The position numbers were made by a program, and so were the translations under genes. The notes below the pieces were generated by a model. The model searched no databases, had not been told where the DNA came from, and worked only from the letters and a program-made list of their open reading frames with translations. A stretch of DNA of 64,000 nt from Myxococcota bacterium (lineage in GTDB: Bacteria > Myxococcota > XYA12-FULL-58-9 > JALHOP01). Below, one piece after another: positions 42,126-50,293 of the stretch (position 1 is its first letter; the number at the start of each line of letters is the position of its first letter). Where the stretch lies: contig JALHOP010000005.1 in the NCBI GenBank assembly GCA_022842935.1, positions 337,307-401,306 on the forward strand, read 5' to 3'.

Positions 42126-42884
42126 GTGAAGCGCGCAATCATCGCGCTGACCACCGACTTTGGTGTCGGTTCGCCGTACGTCGCGCAGATGAAGGGCGTT
42201 CTCTTGTCCGCTTCGACGGACCTCGTCGTTGTCGATGTCGCTCATGATCTGCCCGCCTACGACGTGCGCGCGGCGGAGCTGTCGTTGCGCGGTACCGCGT
42301 TCGCGTTTCCGGTGGGCGCGGTTCACCTCGTTGTGGTCGACCCTGGTGTTGGCGGAGCGCGCCGCTGTATCGCCGTTTTGTCCCGTGGGTGCTACTTCGT
42401 CGGTCCCGATAACGGTGTGCTCGGCGCCATCGCCAGCGCGAAAGACGCCGTGACCGTCGTTCTCGACCGACCCGCGCTCCACCGCGCCCCCACGGCGCCC
42501 ACGTTTCATGGCCGCGACATCTTCGCGCCAGTGGCCGTGGAGCTCGCGCTAGGTGTGCCGCTCACGGACGTCGGAACGCAGATCACCGACCCGGCCCCGT
42601 CGAGCTTGCCCGCCCCCGTGCCGCGCGGTGCCGCCATCCACGGGACAACCTTGGGCAGCGACCGTTTTGGCAATTTGACCACCAACATCCCGTCCAGCTG
42701 GCTCGGCGAGGTCGAGGTTCTTGGCAGGCGTTTGCGTGTTGTTCGAACCTATGCCGAGGCGCCGGCCGGTGAGCTCGTCGCTCTGGCCGGCTCCGATGGG
42801 TACGTCGAGTTGGCCAAGCGCGAGGCGTCCGCCGCCGAGGAGCTGGGAGCCCATGGCACCGAAGTCGTCTGCCGACGAGCCTGA
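42126..42884 (+). CDS. SAM hydroxide adenosyltransferase (DUF62 family)
   Basis: The DUF62 family hydrolyses S-adenosylmethionine to adenosine and methionine using hydroxide, and it is related to fluorinases and chlorinases. The 252-residue protein has ALTTDFGVGSPYVAQMKGVLL, VVDVAHDLPAYDVRAAELSL, LVVVDPGVGGARR, VGPDNGVLGAI, TFHGRDIFAPVAVELA and the C-terminal FGNLTTNIPSSWL. It begins with GTG directly after the SCP2 stop codon. The next gene starts inside it with a 32-base overlap. The biological role is still unsettled for the family; a salvage or SAM-homeostasis function is the usual view. Confidence 0.93.
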   Translation: MKRAIIALTTDFGVGSPYVAQMKGVLLSASTDLVVVDVAHDLPAYDVRAAELSLRGTAFAFPVGAVHLVVVDPGVGGARRCIAVLSRGCYFVGPDNGVLGAIASAKDAVTVVLDRPALHRAPTAPTFHGRDIFAPVAVELALGVPLTDVGTQITDPAPSSLPAPVPRGAAIHGTTLGSDRFGNLTTNIPSSWLGEVEVLGRRLRVVRTYAEAPAGELVALAGSDGYVELAKREASAAEELGAHGTEVVCRRA

Positions 42885-44052
42885 TCTCACGCTCACCATT
42901 CGCGGGCTTACCTCGAGCGGCGACGGCGTTGCGCGTCTTGTCGATGGTCGGGTCGTTTTCGTGCGTGGTGCGTTGCCAGGTGACGAGATCCGCGTGCGCG
43001 TCGTCGACGCGCAGGAGCGACTGGTGAAGGCCACCGTGGTGAGCTACGTGACGCCATCGCCTCACCGGATCGCAAGCACGTGCCAACGCGCGCGTTGTGG
43101 CGGCTGCATCCTGCGCGACTACGACATTCGCGCCCAACGGGAGGCCAAGGTCGATCAGGTGCTGCAGTCCATGAGCCGCATTGCCAAGATCGACGCCAAA
43201 CCCGTTTTTGGCGGAATGCACGCCGGCGAGCACCCGTGGCGCTATCGGCATCGCGCGCGCTTGCACGCACGCTATGACGGACAGTGGCGCCTGGGATACC
43301 ACGCAAGGAGCTCGCACGAGCTGGTCGATCTCGAGTCCTGCCCGGTTCTCTGGCCAGAGCTCGAGGCTGCGGCGCGCGAGCTCGCCGCATGGCTCGCGAA
43401 CCAGCCACGCTCATTGGGGCTTCGCGAGGTCGAGATCGCTTACTCACGGCTCGATGCGCGGGCCGGGGTGTCGTTCATCGGCGCCCAGCAAGTCGACGGG
43501 GCGCCTTTTGGCGACGCGCCCGCTCGCTACGACCACCTGGGCGCTTTCGCCTTGCGCTTCACTGCTGGTGTGTTCACCCAGGCGAACCCCGAAGTGAACC
43601 AACTTCTGGTCTCCGCCGTTTGCGATGCGGTACGCGGTGAACGGGTCCTCGAGTTGCACAGTGGCATCGGCAACTTCTCGCTGCCGCTCGCCGCCAAGGG
43701 CTTCCACGTGCGCGCCGTCGAGCAGAACGCCGCATCGAGTGAGCTCGCCAAAGCGAACGCGATAGGATTCTCTGTCGAGGTCGTGACAGCCTCGGACAGC
43801 AACGCCGTAGCGGACGCAGAACGATACGATACGGTCCTGCTCGACCCCCCGCGCACTGGCGCGCGTACGGTTGCCGCGGCTCTTGCGGTGCGGGGACCAG
43901 CCCGCGTTGTCTACGTCGCGTGCGATCCGGCGACCCTTGCGCGGGATGTGCGCCTGCTCGCCGACGGTGGATACCAGCTCGAGAGCCTGTCCACCTTCGA
44001 TATGTTCCCGCAGACTCCGCACGTCGAGACGCTGGCGGTGCTTACCCGATGA
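42853..44052 (+). CDS. TrmA/RlmD-family RNA (uracil-5)-methyltransferase with a [4Fe-4S] cluster
   Basis: The protein methylates a uracil at C5 in rRNA or tRNA using SAM. The N-terminal ~60 residues form a TRAM domain (RGLTSSGDGVARLVDGRVVF). The [4Fe-4S] ligands are Cys77, Cys82, Cys85 and Cys163. The SAM-binding loop is VLELHSGIGNFSLPLA, the DPPRTG motif follows, and the nucleophile is Cys357 in VYVACDPATLARD. At 399 residues it is a little shorter than RlmD. ATG 42853 is supported by GGGAG upstream. It cannot be decided between 23S U1939/U747 and tRNA U54 activity from sequence alone. Confidence 0.93.
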   Translation: MAPKSSADEPDLTLTIRGLTSSGDGVARLVDGRVVFVRGALPGDEIRVRVVDAQERLVKATVVSYVTPSPHRIASTCQRARCGGCILRDYDIRAQREAKVDQVLQSMSRIAKIDAKPVFGGMHAGEHPWRYRHRARLHARYDGQWRLGYHARSSHELVDLESCPVLWPELEAAARELAAWLANQPRSLGLREVEIAYSRLDARAGVSFIGAQQVDGAPFGDAPARYDHLGAFALRFTAGVFTQANPEVNQLLVSAVCDAVRGERVLELHSGIGNFSLPLAAKGFHVRAVEQNAASSELAKANAIGFSVEVVTASDSNAVADAERYDTVLLDPPRTGARTVAAALAVRGPARVVYVACDPATLARDVRLLADGGYQLESLSTFDMFPQTPHVETLAVLTR

Positions 44053-44396
44053 AACGCGTGGCGCGATTCATCCCGGCAGCCCTGTGGGGCTCCCTCATCT
44101 TCGTGCTCTCCTCGCGGCCGCGCCTGCCCGATTTGCCCATCACTTTCGACGGCATCGACAAGGCGGCGCATGCACTGTTTTTCGGGATTCTCTGCGCCTG
44201 GGTGGTGTTTGGGGTTGGGCATCGCGGGCGGGCGGCACTGCTCGTTGGGGTCTTCGTGACGTCCCTCTATGGTGCCTTCGACGAGGTTCATCAGATGTTC
44301 GTACCTGGCCGCTCGCCGGATATCCTCGACTGGATCGCCGACACCGTTGGCGCCGTGCTCGCAGCAACCGCTATTCGCCTCTGGAGACCTCGATGA
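44049..44396 (+). CDS. VanZ-like membrane protein
   Basis: This 115-residue inner-membrane protein has four predicted helices. It begins MKRVARFIPAALWGSLIFVLSS, and helix 2 (DKAAHALFFGILCAWVVF) contains the conserved D-K-A-x-H pair. GAFDEVHQMFVPGRSPDILDWIADTVGA carries the characteristic DExHQ and PGR-x2-D-x2-D motif. VanZ-family proteins were first seen in vancomycin resistance clusters, where VanZ gives low teicoplanin resistance, but most members have no proven role. The ATG overlaps the stop of the upstream methyltransferase gene (ATGA), and the next gene overlaps its end by four bases. Confidence 0.92.
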   Translation: MKRVARFIPAALWGSLIFVLSSRPRLPDLPITFDGIDKAAHALFFGILCAWVVFGVGHRGRAALLVGVFVTSLYGAFDEVHQMFVPGRSPDILDWIADTVGAVLAATAIRLWRPR

Positions 44397-44911
44397 TCAC
44401 AACGTTTCAGGGCATCGCACCGCGACTCGGTCGCGACGTTTTCGTCGCGTCCTCCGCCGACGTGATCGGCCAGGTCACCCTCGGGGACGACGTGAGTATC
44501 TGGTACGGCTGCGTCTTGCGCGGTGATGTCGGCACCATCGCAGTTGGCCCGCGCACGAACGTGCAGGACCTCTCCGTTGTTCACGTAACGTCTGGCGTGG
44601 CCAACACGACCATCGGCGCCGACGTCACTGTCGGCCATCGAGCCATCTTGCATGGCTGCACCGTGCACGACCTCGCGCTCATCGGTATGGGGGCGATCGT
44701 CCTGGATGGCGCGGTGGTGGAGAGTGAATGCCTGGTCGGGGCGGGTTCGTTGGTCAGCCCGGGGATGCGCATTCCGCGCGGCTCACTCGCCCTTGGATCC
44801 CCAGCTAAAGTCGTGCGGCAGCTTCGCGAGGCTGAGCTAGCCATGCTGCGCGCGTCGGCGGCGCACTATGTGAACCTCGCTCGGGAACACCACGCACTGG
44901 CGAAGGTCTAG
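44393..44911 (+). CDS. Gamma-class carbonic anhydrase-like protein
   Basis: This 172-residue left-handed beta-helix protein is of the YrdA/gamma-carbonic anhydrase group. The hexapeptide repeats are visible in DVIGQVTLGDDVSIWYGCVLRGDVG. The three zinc-binding His positions fit VVHVTSG, VGHRAILHG and HGCTV, and IGMGAIVLDGAVVE follows. The ATG at 44393 has GGAG upstream and overlaps the VanZ gene. Carbonic anhydrase activity in this group is often cryptic, and some members have other metal or CoA-linked roles. It is the last gene in the plus-strand run. Confidence 0.92.
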   Translation: MITTFQGIAPRLGRDVFVASSADVIGQVTLGDDVSIWYGCVLRGDVGTIAVGPRTNVQDLSVVHVTSGVANTTIGADVTVGHRAILHGCTVHDLALIGMGAIVLDGAVVESECLVGAGSLVSPGMRIPRGSLALGSPAKVVRQLREAELAMLRASAAHYVNLAREHHALAKV

Positions 44912-44940
44912 CGACCCCTGTTCCAACCGGAGCGGCGGGG

Positions 44941-45438
44941 CTAGGGTTCGGCGACGTTCGGATCCCGCAGAAGCTGAACGACGTCCGCTACGGCGGGCGC
45001 TATCGTCGTTCTCACGTCGATGATGCGGGTCGCCGCCCCGCGATAGCCAGCGTACATCGCGGCCAGGCTTTCGTAGGCATGCGCGATACCGTCGTCTTGG
45101 CTGCAACGGGCGCGCGCGGTGCTCATGCGCTCGCTGAAGGTCGAATCCCACGCTTGCCAGTGCGCCCTCGCATCGACGCGCGGTTTCGGCGGCTGAGCGA
45201 CGTTGGTGACCTCTTGTTCGAGCTCGTCGCGCAGCGCCACCAACGTGCGCACGCAATAACCTCGCGCTTCAGCGCTGAATGCACCCGCGTCGAGGGAGGG
45301 TGGTTTGCCGTAGAGAGCAAGAAACACGCTCGTCAAAACGGTGATGAGGATGTAACTCACCACGATGGTGAAGAGCGACGCGACCACCAGGCGGCCGGTT
45401 CTGCGAAAGGGCGGGCTCGGTGCCGCAGCGTCGGTCAT
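44941..45438 (-). CDS. Membrane-anchored protein of unknown function
   Basis: The protein has 165 residues with one transmembrane helix near the N-terminus (LVVASLFTIVVSYILITVLTSV). The remaining ~115 residues form a helical domain with three Cys/Arg/Glu-rich helices (including ARGYCVRTLVALRDELEQEV and AHAYESLAAMYAGYRGAATR), expected to lie in the periplasm. It is the last gene of the kinase/sigma-54 operon and begins nine bases after the lipoprotein gene. Two cysteines, in GYCVRT and ARCSQD, could form a disulfide. The family is unknown; a role in the same signalling or secretion process is inferred from position only. Confidence 0.7.
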   Translation of the reverse strand: MTDAAAPSPPFRRTGRLVVASLFTIVVSYILITVLTSVFLALYGKPPSLDAGAFSAEARGYCVRTLVALRDELEQEVTNVAQPPKPRVDARAHWQAWDSTFSERMSTARARCSQDDGIAHAYESLAAMYAGYRGAATRIIDVRTTIAPAVADVVQLLRDPNVAEP

Positions 45439-45447
45439 GGCGTCCTT

Positions 45448-47037
45448 CTACTGAGCGAAGGACGGCGATGGCAACGGGACGGCGAACTCGCCAGTGATCG
45501 TCGAGGTGGCGACCCCCAAAAGGACCGGTTCGTCTCCGCCCAGGTTCGCATAGAAGAGGAGCGCGGCCTGCTGGAGGAGGCCCCCCTCGGCCGTGAACAG
45601 CTTTCCGAAGACGAAGTTTGCGGCATAGAGCCCAATATCGTGGTTGGGCGACACCTGGTCGACGCGGACGAGCTCGCGGTAGCGCGGCTCGCGGCTGTCA
45701 GAAGCGGGCTTGACGGTCACGTCGAACTCCGCCGCGCCACCATCGGCTGTTGGCCCCTGCGTATCGACCGCGAGCATATAAGCCCCATCGCTCGTGGTCG
45801 TGGCGGTCACGTCGCGCTCCGCCTTGATGTTGCGCAAGCGGAACGTCACCAAGGCGTTTGGGACGGGAGCCCCGACGGCGCTGTAAACGATGCCGCTCAC
45901 CTCGGCCTTGGGCGGCGCGACCAGGGTGAGCGTCGGGGCGCTTGCGCCCTCGCTGATCGTGAGGGTGCTCCGGACGAGGCCGACCGGCGCCGTTCGCTTG
46001 GGAAGGACGACCACGTTGTACGTGCCGGCGCGTAGCGCCAAGGTCGCGCCGCCTCCCGTGTTGGTCGCTGTCGTGAGCGCGACGGTCCCTGAGCCAACTT
46101 GTCCGCTGATGAGGACTGTCGCGTCTGCGACCGCAGTACCCGCGTCGTCGGTGACGCTGAGGGGAACGTTGACGAGCGCGCTGACCCCGAGTTGCAGATC
46201 GCCCAAGGTGTCGCCCGTCAGCGTGAGATTGCCGATGGAGAGGGTCGGCACGTTGACATTGCTGCCGCTCTTGATGTCGGCCACGAAAACCGTCGCTCCT
46301 TCGGGCAAGAGCACGGCAAAACCACCGTCGCTGCCAGTTTCAACGGTGGCAGACGTGTATTCGGCGCCGCCAATGCTGGTCCGGAGGGTCACCTCAGCGC
46401 CCGCAGCGCCGGTTGTGTCGTTGAGGCTATAGCGGAGCCGTCCTCTGACGCTCACGAGCGCTGCGTCGTTCGGGTAGGCCACGTCGAGGCGAGCTCCCGG
46501 GGCAATCTCGATCCCGCAGGAGCCGTCGTTTGGAAGGATGAGTGGTGGACGCGCCAGCGCCGACTCTGCTGGCGTCATGACGATGCGATAGCGGCCAGGA
46601 ACGAGAGCGATGGTGACCGCGTCATTGACGACTTCGCCGTCATAGGCGAGGACGGCGTCCGTGGCGGTGGGCCGGCAGTTGCCGTCGACGACGCTGTACG
46701 CTTGGACTGTGCCGGAGAACGGCTCGCCGACGTGACGGATCACGCCCCCAACTTGGACGGTCGGGGCGAGGTAGAGATCCTGCGACCCTGAGGCGACGTC
46801 GAACACGCGTGACAAGCGTTGACGCAAGGCGCCGGAGTTGTTGCGCGGCTGGATGTCGATGTCGACCGTGCCGAGCCCTGCGCCTGCCTCGACACAGGTG
46901 CCAAGGAAACACGCACCCGCGCCGCACTCGTCGTTGGCGAAGCACTCCGCCCGCGGCGTCGCATCCGCCGCGCTGTTCCCGCAGCCGGCCGCAAGCCCCA
47001 AGAGGACCGTCGCCATGTAGTTGACCAGGTTACGCAT
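45448..47037 (-). CDS. Large lipoprotein with Cys-rich head and repeated carboxypeptidase-regulatory-like domains
   Basis: The protein has 529 residues. The lipobox is LAAGC with lipidated Cys19, reached from ATG 47037, which overlaps the upstream stop by one base. After it comes a Cys-rich segment (CFANDECGAGACFLGTC) of a type common on myxobacterial surface proteins. The rest is several beta-sandwich repeats. Patterns such as AVLISGQVGSGTVALTTATN, GATLALRAGTYNVVVLPKR and VSGIVYSAVGAPVPNALVTF resemble the CarboxypepD_reg fold. It is probably displayed on the outer membrane. The neighbours suggest the lipoproteins are outputs or inputs of the kinase/sigma-54 pathway. Function is unknown. Confidence 0.8.
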   Translation of the reverse strand: MRNLVNYMATVLLGLAAGCGNSAADATPRAECFANDECGAGACFLGTCVEAGAGLGTVDIDIQPRNNSGALRQRLSRVFDVASGSQDLYLAPTVQVGGVIRHVGEPFSGTVQAYSVVDGNCRPTATDAVLAYDGEVVNDAVTIALVPGRYRIVMTPAESALARPPLILPNDGSCGIEIAPGARLDVAYPNDAALVSVRGRLRYSLNDTTGAAGAEVTLRTSIGGAEYTSATVETGSDGGFAVLLPEGATVFVADIKSGSNVNVPTLSIGNLTLTGDTLGDLQLGVSALVNVPLSVTDDAGTAVADATVLISGQVGSGTVALTTATNTGGGATLALRAGTYNVVVLPKRTAPVGLVRSTLTISEGASAPTLTLVAPPKAEVSGIVYSAVGAPVPNALVTFRLRNIKAERDVTATTTSDGAYMLAVDTQGPTADGGAAEFDVTVKPASDSREPRYRELVRVDQVSPNHDIGLYAANFVFGKLFTAEGGLLQQAALLFYANLGGDEPVLLGVATSTITGEFAVPLPSPSFAQ

Positions 47038-47582
47038 CAGTTGCACTCGATAGGGTACACGGCCCAAGAATAGGTTGCTGTCAGGCCGCTTTCGAGGACG
47101 ACGCGACCGACGACGGTGGGCTCGTCGTCGATCGAGTCGTTGAACTCACGGTCCGAAACATAGAGCTCGATGACGTGCACGTCGCTCGGCCGCTCGAGGA
47201 GGATGGGGTTGTTGGCTGTAACGCTCTCCTGTGCGACGCGTCCGCGACCGGGGGTCGGAGGCGCTTCACCGATGCGCGTGTCGAGGATGTCTTCGGGGTC
47301 GCGGCGAAAGTAGTCGATGAAGAAGCGGTAGTAGAGTGTGTCACGTAGGTTGTCGTCGCCGATATTGGCGAGGAACAGCGTCGGCAGGCCGTTGCAGTTG
47401 AGGGTAATCGGTTCGCCGTCGAAATTCGGTAAGACCGGCTCGATGAACGGCGGGCGGTTCGCGTCCAGGCCCTCCTCGTCGATGGGCGGCGGCAGCACGC
47501 ACGCCGTCCCGATTGTGGCGCATAACAACATCGACACCACCAGCAGCTTAGACGAGCACGGGGCGTGCCAATTCAAGGGCAT
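47037..47582 (-). CDS. Lipoprotein of unknown function
   Basis: This is a 181-residue protein from ATG 47582, which shares one base with the stop of the sigma-54 activator gene; CGGAG lies close upstream. The signal LLVVSMLLCATIGTAC gives a possible lipidation site at Cys28. The mature part is acidic, with a Pro-rich start (VLPPPIDEEG), LYYRFFIDYFRRDPEDILDT and a beta-rich C-terminal half (VHVIELYVSDREF). Cys residues in LNCNGLP and the last IECN could pair. The next lipoprotein gene overlaps its stop. I know of no family. Confidence 0.78.
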   Translation of the reverse strand: MPLNWHAPCSSKLLVVSMLLCATIGTACVLPPPIDEEGLDANRPPFIEPVLPNFDGEPITLNCNGLPTLFLANIGDDNLRDTLYYRFFIDYFRRDPEDILDTRIGEAPPTPGRGRVAQESVTANNPILLERPSDVHVIELYVSDREFNDSIDDEPTVVGRVVLESGLTATYSWAVYPIECN

Positions 47583-49402
47583 CACTCCGACGGAGCTTCG
47601 CCGTCTTCGCGCTCGAGGTGGCGGAAGATGGTGCGGGGGTCGACACCCAAGTCGTGAGCCGTCTTGGTGCGATTGCCGTTGTTCCGCGCCAGGACGTCGT
47701 TGATGTACTGCCGCTGGAAGTCTTCCTTGGCCTGCGCGAGTGGTACCACGGGCGCAAGATCTGCGTCGGAGAGCTCCATGTCCTCGGGGGCGAGTTGCAC
47801 GCGCTCCGCCATGATGACGGCCTTCTTGATGCGATTCTCGAGCTGCCGGATGTTTCCCGGCCAATGATACTTCTTCATGAGCATCACGGACTGGGGCGAG
47901 AAGCCTTTCACCTTCGAGGTGTACTCTTCGGTGTATCGGCGCAAAAAGTAGCGCGCGATGAGCATCAGATCTTCGCCGCGGTCGCGAAGTGGCGGCAGGT
48001 GAATGCCCACGACGTTCAAGCGATAGTAGAGGTCCTCGCGAAACCCACCGCGCTTGATCTCGTCCTCGAGATGCTTGTTGGTTGCCGCGACGATGCGAAT
48101 GTCGACCGCTTCGGGCTTGGTGTCGCCGACCTTGGTGACCACTTTTTCTTGCAGCGCCCGCAGGAGCTTCACCTGAAGGGACACCGGCATCTCGCCGATT
48201 TCGTCCAGAAACAGGGTGCCTTTGTTGGCCGCCTGGAAGCGGCCATCCCGCGTCTGCACCGCACCTGTGAAGGCGCCGCGCACGTGACCGAAGAGCTCGC
48301 TCTCGAGGAGATTTTCGGGAATGGCGCCGCAGTTGACGACAATGAACGCCTTTCCCTTGCGGTCCGAGCGCTCATGGATCTCACGCGCGATGAGTTCCTT
48401 GCCGGTCCCTGTCTCACCGGTGATCAGAACGCTGACGTCGGTGGGGGCCACCTTGCGGATCTTGCGGAAGACATCCTGCATCCGCTCCGACGTACCGACG
48501 ATCTCGCCGAAGCGCTTCTCCTCGAGCGCTTGCCGTAGCTGCGCGTTGTTCGTGCGCAGGTTGTCGAGGAGCATGGCGTTGCGGATGAGCAGCGAAGCCT
48601 GCGCCGCGAAAACGGTCACGACCTCGAGCATGTGTGGCTCGAAGAGGTTCACGACTTTGTTCGAGCCCAGATAGATGAGCCCGAAGAGCTCGCCCGCCTC
48701 CGTGAGAGGGACGCACATGACCGACAGCAGACGCAGGTTCACGACGGAAGCGCTCGCCTTGAACTCGGCGTCATTGACCGCGTCGCTGACGATCACCGGC
48801 TGCTGCTCGCGCACGACCTTGGCGATGATGCTGTCCGAAAGCTCGGTGATGACCGCGCTGGATTCGCCGTGGTCGATGTTGCGTGCCACTTTGATCTGCC
48901 AGGCGCCGTCCTCGAACAGCACGAGGAAGCCGCGGTCGGCCCGGGTGAGCTCGACCACCTTATCCATCAACGTGGTGAGCAAACCGCCAAGCTCGCGGCT
49001 TCGTAGCAGCTTCTCGCTGAACGCTACGACCTCGCGGTAACCGAATATCTCGTTTTTCGGATCGACTCCGCGCGGCTCGTCCGCGTTAACGGAATCATGC
49101 AGCGCAAAGCCCAGCCGCGTCTCACCGAACTCGAGAACGTCGCCCTCGCGAAGCCGCACGCGCTTTTCTTTCTTGCCGTTGACGACGATGGGGCGGCCGC
49201 GCCCGAGGGAAGCAACGACGTAGGCGTCGTCCTCACGTAGGATGTGCGCGTGGTCGGGGAAGAGGTCGTCTCCCGTGACCTGTACGTCAGCTGTCGGGTC
49301 GGTGCCGATGCGCGTGATGTTCTTGTAGAGCGGGATGCGCTGGTCACCCGCGCCTTGCTCTTTCAGCAGAATCAGGACCGCCACGGCCGTTTGCCTTATC
49401 AA
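47582..49402 (-). CDS. Sigma-54-dependent activator with FHA, GAF, AAA+ and Fis-type HTH domains
   Basis: This is a 606-residue enhancer-binding protein. Residues ~15-105 form an FHA fold, ~140-275 a GAF domain, ~305-540 the AAA+ domain and ~565-605 an HTH. AAA+ motifs are Walker A GETGTGKE (Gly329), the sigma-54 contact loop GAFTGA at 376-381, Walker B GTLFLDEIGEM and YHWPGNIRQLENR. The HTH is NRTKTAHDLGVDPRTIFRHL. The FHA core departs from consensus: the GR, SR-x-H and NG positions read GT, FP-x-H and GR, so pThr binding is doubtful. It is cotranscribed with a Ser/Thr kinase two genes upstream. The gene overlaps the next genes on each side. Confidence 0.95.
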   Translation of the reverse strand: MIRQTAVAVLILLKEQGAGDQRIPLYKNITRIGTDPTADVQVTGDDLFPDHAHILREDDAYVVASLGRGRPIVVNGKKEKRVRLREGDVLEFGETRLGFALHDSVNADEPRGVDPKNEIFGYREVVAFSEKLLRSRELGGLLTTLMDKVVELTRADRGFLVLFEDGAWQIKVARNIDHGESSAVITELSDSIIAKVVREQQPVIVSDAVNDAEFKASASVVNLRLLSVMCVPLTEAGELFGLIYLGSNKVVNLFEPHMLEVVTVFAAQASLLIRNAMLLDNLRTNNAQLRQALEEKRFGEIVGTSERMQDVFRKIRKVAPTDVSVLITGETGTGKELIAREIHERSDRKGKAFIVVNCGAIPENLLESELFGHVRGAFTGAVQTRDGRFQAANKGTLFLDEIGEMPVSLQVKLLRALQEKVVTKVGDTKPEAVDIRIVAATNKHLEDEIKRGGFREDLYYRLNVVGIHLPPLRDRGEDLMLIARYFLRRYTEEYTSKVKGFSPQSVMLMKKYHWPGNIRQLENRIKKAVIMAERVQLAPEDMELSDADLAPVVPLAQAKEDFQRQYINDVLARNNGNRTKTAHDLGVDPRTIFRHLEREDGEAPSE

Positions 49403-50280
49403 AACGTCAGTTGAAACAACAAGCCGCCGCTGGGACGCGCCAGGACGGACGGATCGTAGCGTGGTGCCTCCAGCGCCGAGGACACCGGAGAGACCTGGGT
49501 GCGTGGAGCAATGGCGGGCGTTACCTGCAAGCGCGCGTGGTACACGCCGATGCCCCAGGTCAGCGCAAACAGTGACAGAGACGCATACTGCGTGATCTGC
49601 AGGCCTCGCACCAAGCCATGGTCTCCAGAGGGATAGTCGTCACCGATGCCGTAGGTGGCGTAAAGATAGGCGGCGATGTTGAGGCCTAGGAGTACGGCCT
49701 CGGTGAGCGCGAAGAATAGGCCCATCGATGCATCACCGTTCTCGAATTGCCCGACGCCGAACGGCAGAAAGCTCGTCACACCGCGGGCGCCCGTCGTTGG
49801 CGGTATGCTCGCTTCGATGCGTCGAACCGCCGATGCGTTTCCGCTCTGCTCGGCGCGGCGCAATCGGATGACATCGAGTTGTGGCTTTGCCTGCTCGCGG
49901 ATGCGCTCGAACTCGTCGATGATGGGGGGTGGGATCGAGAACGGATCGAGCTGGTAGTCGGGGTCGATGTACAGAAGCTTCTCGAGCTCCTCCCGCATAT
50001 CGACGGGGCGGCTCAACAGGTAGTACGAGAGCCCGAGATATTTGCGGGCCTCGATGACCTGGCTGTCCGACACCAGGCGCATTGGATAGAGCAGGGCGCG
50101 CAGCTGATCGATGGCGGCACCGTAGTTGCCATAGGCGTACTCGTTGATGGCGCGGCGCAGCAGCTCATCGGCGCTCGAGCGCTCTGCGTTGTCCATTTTG
50201 GCGGGCACGGTCATGCCGTTCCCGGGCGGTTGCTGCGCCGTGGGAGCCGTGAGCAGGAGAGCCGCGACCAGCGCCAACAT
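49399..50280 (-). CDS. TPR-like periplasmic/membrane protein of unknown function
   Basis: This 293-residue protein has a signal-like N-terminus (MLALVAALLLTAPTAQQ). Residues ~40-120 contain tetratricopeptide-like helices (LLRRAINEYAYGNYGAAIDQ and ARKYLGLSYYLLS). A charged helical stretch follows, then two hydrophobic segments (MGLFFALTEAVLLGLNIAAY and YASLSLFALTWGIGVYHA) and an SSALEAPRYDPSVLARPSG tail ending in Phe. It lies between the Ser/Thr kinase and the sigma-54 activator, four bases overlapping the latter. The TPR part could recruit partners to the membrane. The family is not recognised. Confidence 0.75.
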   Translation of the reverse strand: MLALVAALLLTAPTAQQPPGNGMTVPAKMDNAERSSADELLRRAINEYAYGNYGAAIDQLRALLYPMRLVSDSQVIEARKYLGLSYYLLSRPVDMREELEKLLYIDPDYQLDPFSIPPPIIDEFERIREQAKPQLDVIRLRRAEQSGNASAVRRIEASIPPTTGARGVTSFLPFGVGQFENGDASMGLFFALTEAVLLGLNIAAYLYATYGIGDDYPSGDHGLVRGLQITQYASLSLFALTWGIGVYHARLQVTPAIAPRTQVSPVSSALEAPRYDPSVLARPSGGLLFQLTF

Positions 50281-50293
50281 GAGTCCTGAAGGG

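Noticed and set aside
40920-42509. A 529-codon minus-strand frame opposite aroA, cmk, SCP2 and the SAM enzyme
   Set aside because: It spans four real, well-recognised genes and has no domain signature.
44049-44396. VanZ as an antibiotic-resistance gene
   Set aside because: There are no vanA/H/X-type genes nearby. The VanZ fold is widespread in bacteria without resistance.
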